The notes beneath the pieces were generated by a model, which was not told the origin of the DNA, did not search any database, and worked only from the letters and a program-made list of their open reading frames with translations. Shown one piece after another: positions 31,268-33,472 of a stretch of DNA of 33,472 nucleotides. Source of the stretch: an uncultured Lachnospiraceae bacterium (GTDB lineage Bacteria; Bacillota; Clostridia; Lachnospirales; Lachnospiraceae); contig CALWPY010000017.1 in NCBI GenBank assembly GCA_944383545.1, positions 1 to 33,472 on the forward strand, in the 5' to 3' direction. Numbering within the stretch: the stretch's first letter is position 1; each line of letters opens with the position of its first letter. The translations under genes and the position numbers were made by a program.

Positions 31268-32362
31268 ATGGCACGTTCTATGGGAGGCGGTCGCTCAGGT
31301 GGCGGCGGACGTTCAGGAGGCGGTGGTCGTTCCATGGGTGGCGGAAGCCGTTCAGGCAGCCGTTCATTTTCAGGAAGCGGTCGTTCAAGAAGCACCTTTG
31401 GAGGAAGCAGTTTCGGAGGAGGAAACAGAAGAATCGGAGGAAGCGGAACATTTTCCGGCGGTCCGAGACCCGAGCACAGAAGAGGTCCAAGCGGTCCGAT
31501 ATATCATGGAGGTCCTGGATTTCCACCACCCCCACCAAGACCTTATCGCAGATACAGAAGAAGATATTACGGTCCTACAAGACATTATTACGGAGGAGGC
31601 GGAGGCTGTTCCACCTCAATAATACTATTTTTAGTGATATTTATGATTGTTTGCTTTGCTGCAGCATATACAAGACCGACAGGTTTCGGAAGTTCCTCCA
31701 GTACCAAGTTAAACAGAGATAAATATACAGGTGAAGTAGACTCAAGTCTTGGCTATTATATTGACAACAGTGAAGGCAGTGAAAAATTCATTGACGGAAA
31801 CAATGATTCCGTACTGATTTCAGGTTTCAAAAATTTTTACAGCAAAACCGGAGTATTTCCTTTCCTTTACGTAGTAGAGACAACACCTGATGCAAGTGAA
31901 TATGATGGATATGATACATACATTGATAAGCTTTATGAAGACCTGTTTGACAGTGAAGGAAATCTGCTGATACTGTATGTCGCAGATGAAGATGATTATT
32001 ATTACGCAGCCGGATATAATATCGGCGAAGTAATTGATGATGAATCCCTGAATGTAATTTCTGACAAGGTAAACAGCTATTGGAGCACGGGCGACCTTGC
32101 CAGGGCATTCGGAAACGGTCTGGATGATGCGGCAGACGACATTATGGCAAAGAGTAACTTCCGTGTAATTATGATGACCTTAATAATTTGTGCCGCAGTA
32201 ATCATTGTTATATGCATTCTGTTTAAATGGTGGAAGGCAAAGAAAAAGAAAGAGGCCGAAGAAGCACAGCAGCTTGAAGAAATTCTTGATAAACCGCTCG
32301 AAACCTTCGGAAGCGATATTGATGATTTGACAAAAAAATACGATGACAATAACCAGCAATAA
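31268..32362 (+). CDS. TPM-domain membrane protein with Gly/Arg-rich N-terminus
   Basis: 364 residues. Residues 1-115 are a low-complexity basic region of RSGGGG and SRSGSRS repeats with a Pro/Tyr/Arg patch (PPPPPRPYRRYRRRYY). TM1 spans about 115-134, a TPM-like alpha/beta domain about 150-290 (SGFKNFYSKTGVFPFLYVVE, NLLILYVADEDDYYYAAG, ARAFGNGLDDAADDI), TM2 about 299-320, and a charged cytoplasmic tail follows. TPM domains occur in YgcG-like envelope proteins, and in photosystem II repair in plants. It has its own promoter and terminator. The precise role is unknown. Confidence 0.8.
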   Translation: MARSMGGGRSGGGGRSGGGGRSMGGGSRSGSRSFSGSGRSRSTFGGSSFGGGNRRIGGSGTFSGGPRPEHRRGPSGPIYHGGPGFPPPPPRPYRRYRRRYYGPTRHYYGGGGGCSTSIILFLVIFMIVCFAAAYTRPTGFGSSSSTKLNRDKYTGEVDSSLGYYIDNSEGSEKFIDGNNDSVLISGFKNFYSKTGVFPFLYVVETTPDASEYDGYDTYIDKLYEDLFDSEGNLLILYVADEDDYYYAAGYNIGEVIDDESLNVISDKVNSYWSTGDLARAFGNGLDDAADDIMAKSNFRVIMMTLIICAAVIIVICILFKWWKAKKKKEAEEAQQLEEILDKPLETFGSDIDDLTKKYDDNNQQ

Positions 32363-32401
32363 TTACACAAACCACAAATAACAAATAATTCAAATTTAAA
32401 T

Positions 32402-32445
32402 ATGGCGTTTTGAAATATAGGTATTTCAAAACGCCATGTTATTAT
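32402..32445. terminator. Perfect 16-bp hairpin terminator after the TPM-domain gene
   Basis: ATGGCGTTTTGAAATA (32402-32417) and TATTTCAAAACGCCAT (32422-32437) form a 16-bp stem with a 4-base loop, followed by GTTATTATTC. It ends transcription of the plus-strand gene. Confidence 0.8.
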
Positions 32446-32510
32446 TCTCAGATTAATTTACGATTTTCTGATTTTACATATTTTTGATTTTTCCCGCAAT
32501 TCTTTTCATA

Positions 32511-32579
32511 TCTATTGCCGCCGACTGAAAGGAGGGGGCCATCCGAGGCGCCAACGCGAAGCGTTTTTAATGCGCCGAG
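32511..32579. repeat. 69-bp tandem repeat unit 1 (variant of the structured repeat family)
   Basis: TCTATTGCCGCCGACTG..., then GGCGC-CA-ACGC-GAA-GCGT-TTTTAAT-GCGCC and GAG. It shares the core CGCGAAGCGTTTTT and length with the copies at 12730 and 30841, but its first half is different. It is repeated directly at 32580. Confidence 0.85.
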
Positions 32580-32648
32580 TCTATTGCCGCCGACTGAAGG
32601 GAGGGGGCCATCCGAGGCGCTAGCGCGAAGCGTTTTTAATGCGCCGAG
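32580..32648. repeat. 69-bp tandem repeat unit 2, overlapping the 3' end of the YwaF-like gene
   Basis: Nearly identical to unit 1 with only a few substitutions. Its last 29 bases lie inside the coding frame 32620-33366 and provide the terminal residues and the TAG stop. Confidence 0.85.
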
Positions 32649-33366
32649 TCCAATATTTACAGATTATATACATAATAAAAATCATCAACACAAGCAGGCA
32701 TGTGTAAAGTACTCTGTAACCTGTAATCCCTGTCACATCATAAAGTATTGTAAGCGGAGTATCTTTCGGAGGATAATTTATAAAGTAATAATTAAGCCCC
32801 GTTATCCTGTCAAATATATATATCGGAATCATTGTAACGGCCAAAAACAATATACTCTTCCACATATTTTTTAACATCGGGGTGACACGTCCCGAAACAA
32901 GAAGAAGTACAGGATAAAGCGTAAGAAGCATATGTCCGAAAAAGCCGTGAATACTCATAAAATTCCATATCGGATAATAATTCCAGTCCGGGAAAAGGAG
33001 CGCCGCCACTGCTGCCGGAAGGCACAATACTATGGAAATTTCTCCTAAAATATTTAAGCCTGTATATGCATGTATGACATAAATAAAAAGAGAAATTCCA
33101 CAAAGATGCAAAGGTAACTGATATATATCCATTTCCCCTATAAAAACAAGTATCATATCCTTAATAAATTCTGCCGCAATATTTATCACGGCAACAGCCC
33201 TGAGTATCTTTTTCTGCCTTCTTTCATCCTCTCTTATAAAAATTTTTGTTACAAAAAAAATGATTAAAAATATCACAAAAAGACATAAAATATGCTTAAA
33301 ATCAAAATAGGAAAAGCCCTCATTTTCTAAATCATTAACATTATATGTAAAAAAATCTTCCGGCAT
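32620..33366 (-). CDS. YwaF/TIGR02206-like multispanning membrane protein
   Basis: 248 residues from the ATG at 33366, chosen for AGGAGAG upstream; an ATG at 33387 lacks such a site. About seven membrane helices; IYQLPLHLCGISLFIYVI with the conserved LPLHLC segment, and FMSIHGFFGHMLLTLYPVLL, fit the YwaF (TIGR02206, TMEM164-like) family of unknown function. The last nine residues (RRIKNASR region) come from a 69-bp repeat that reaches into the gene, so the native C-terminus was probably replaced. Confidence 0.8.
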   Translation of the reverse strand: MPEDFFTYNVNDLENEGFSYFDFKHILCLFVIFLIIFFVTKIFIREDERRQKKILRAVAVINIAAEFIKDMILVFIGEMDIYQLPLHLCGISLFIYVIHAYTGLNILGEISIVLCLPAAVAALLFPDWNYYPIWNFMSIHGFFGHMLLTLYPVLLLVSGRVTPMLKNMWKSILFLAVTMIPIYIFDRITGLNYYFINYPPKDTPLTILYDVTGITGYRVLYTCLLVLMIFIMYIICKYWTRRIKNASR

Positions 33367-33395
33367 ATTATATATCTCTCCTGTCATAAAGTCTC

Positions 33396-33472
33396 TTATA
33401 TAAATCCTTTTTTTCTGTCCTTTTTAACCGGGAATTCTTCTCTGTATTTACGAAGCATATCCATGTTCATAT
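33396..33472 (-). CDS. C-terminal end of an unknown gene, cut by the right edge
   Basis: An open frame entering from the right edge and ending with TAA at 33398-33396: at least 25 codons, including NMDMLRKYREEFPVKKDRKK, followed by GFI. It lies 29 bases upstream of the YwaF-like start, in the same direction. It is too short to name. It could instead be a short gene starting inside the window (ATG at 33470), but no ribosome site can be seen. Confidence 0.4.
   Translation of the reverse strand, partial: MNMDMLRKYREEFPVKKDRKKGFI

Noticed and set aside
31299-31622. Glu/Val-rich frames over the Gly/Arg-rich part of the TPM gene
   Set aside because: Alternative frames of a low-complexity GGN repeat; the frame from 31268 has the AAGGAGG site and continues into a folded domain.
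1-33472. tRNA, rRNA, IS elements and replication origins
   Set aside because: None was seen on either strand by reading for their usual motifs; a covariance or profile search was not possible here.

Overview
The window reads as chromosomal DNA from a low-GC Gram-positive anaerobe of the Clostridia, most likely a Lachnospiraceae member. This is judged from protein families, AT-rich intergenic DNA, strong AGGAGG ribosome binding sites and lipobox lipoproteins without outer-membrane genes. No tRNA, rRNA, CRISPR array, transposase or integrase was found. Family names come from sequence recognition by eye; no database search was run.

Region 1 (1-17592, all on the minus strand, so read from right to left) is a type VIIb secretion (T7SS) locus. 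A TTTACA-17-TAAGAT promoter at about 17626-17654 precedes two WXG100-like proteins, followed by a hairpin terminator or attenuator. Next come a coiled-coil protein, two roughly 100-residue helical proteins, a small alpha/beta protein, and effector A followed by three lipoproteins. Effector B follows with one more lipoprotein. The core machinery comes after that: a membrane protein with a dead trypsin-like ectodomain and a cytoplasmic FHA domain, a DUF6382-like/FHA protein, a receiver-like/ParA-like protein whose P-loop lysine is Asn, a YukD/EsaB ubiquitin-like protein and the 1509-residue EssC motor. Beyond EssC a second coiled-coil / helical / helical set leads into a third probable substrate cut by the left edge. 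EssA, EssB and EsaA are not recognisable. The core therefore looks like a variant T7SS built around FHA domains and two apparently inactive enzyme folds. Effectors A and B share a nearly identical N-terminus but differ in their hydrophobic C-termini. The lipoproteins share nearly identical ends around variable middles, as expected of a polymorphic toxin/immunity array.

Region 2 (17761-24986, minus strand) holds a papain-like-triad protein with a 45-residue partner. It also holds a drug-efflux and regulation cluster: MarR, MarR, a cytidylate-kinase-like protein, a MATE transporter and a heterodimeric ABC exporter. The first MarR gene has a 19-bp inverted repeat built into its promoter. Two related structured elements, each ending in an intrinsic terminator, sit before the second marR and before the ABC genes and could be cis-regulatory RNAs.

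Region 3 (25104-33472) is mostly housekeeping: a small unknown protein, a SAM methyltransferase and hslO (plus strand), convergent queH, a 76-residue unknown protein with a symmetric promoter and leader, small membrane proteins, a GNAT acetyltransferase, ispF with a Cys-rich tail, a glycine-rich TPM-domain protein and a YwaF-like membrane protein. A roughly 69-bp structured repeat family (seven copies, including variants) lies between the T7SS lipoproteins, beside ispF and at the 3' end of the YwaF-like gene, where it supplies the last codons.
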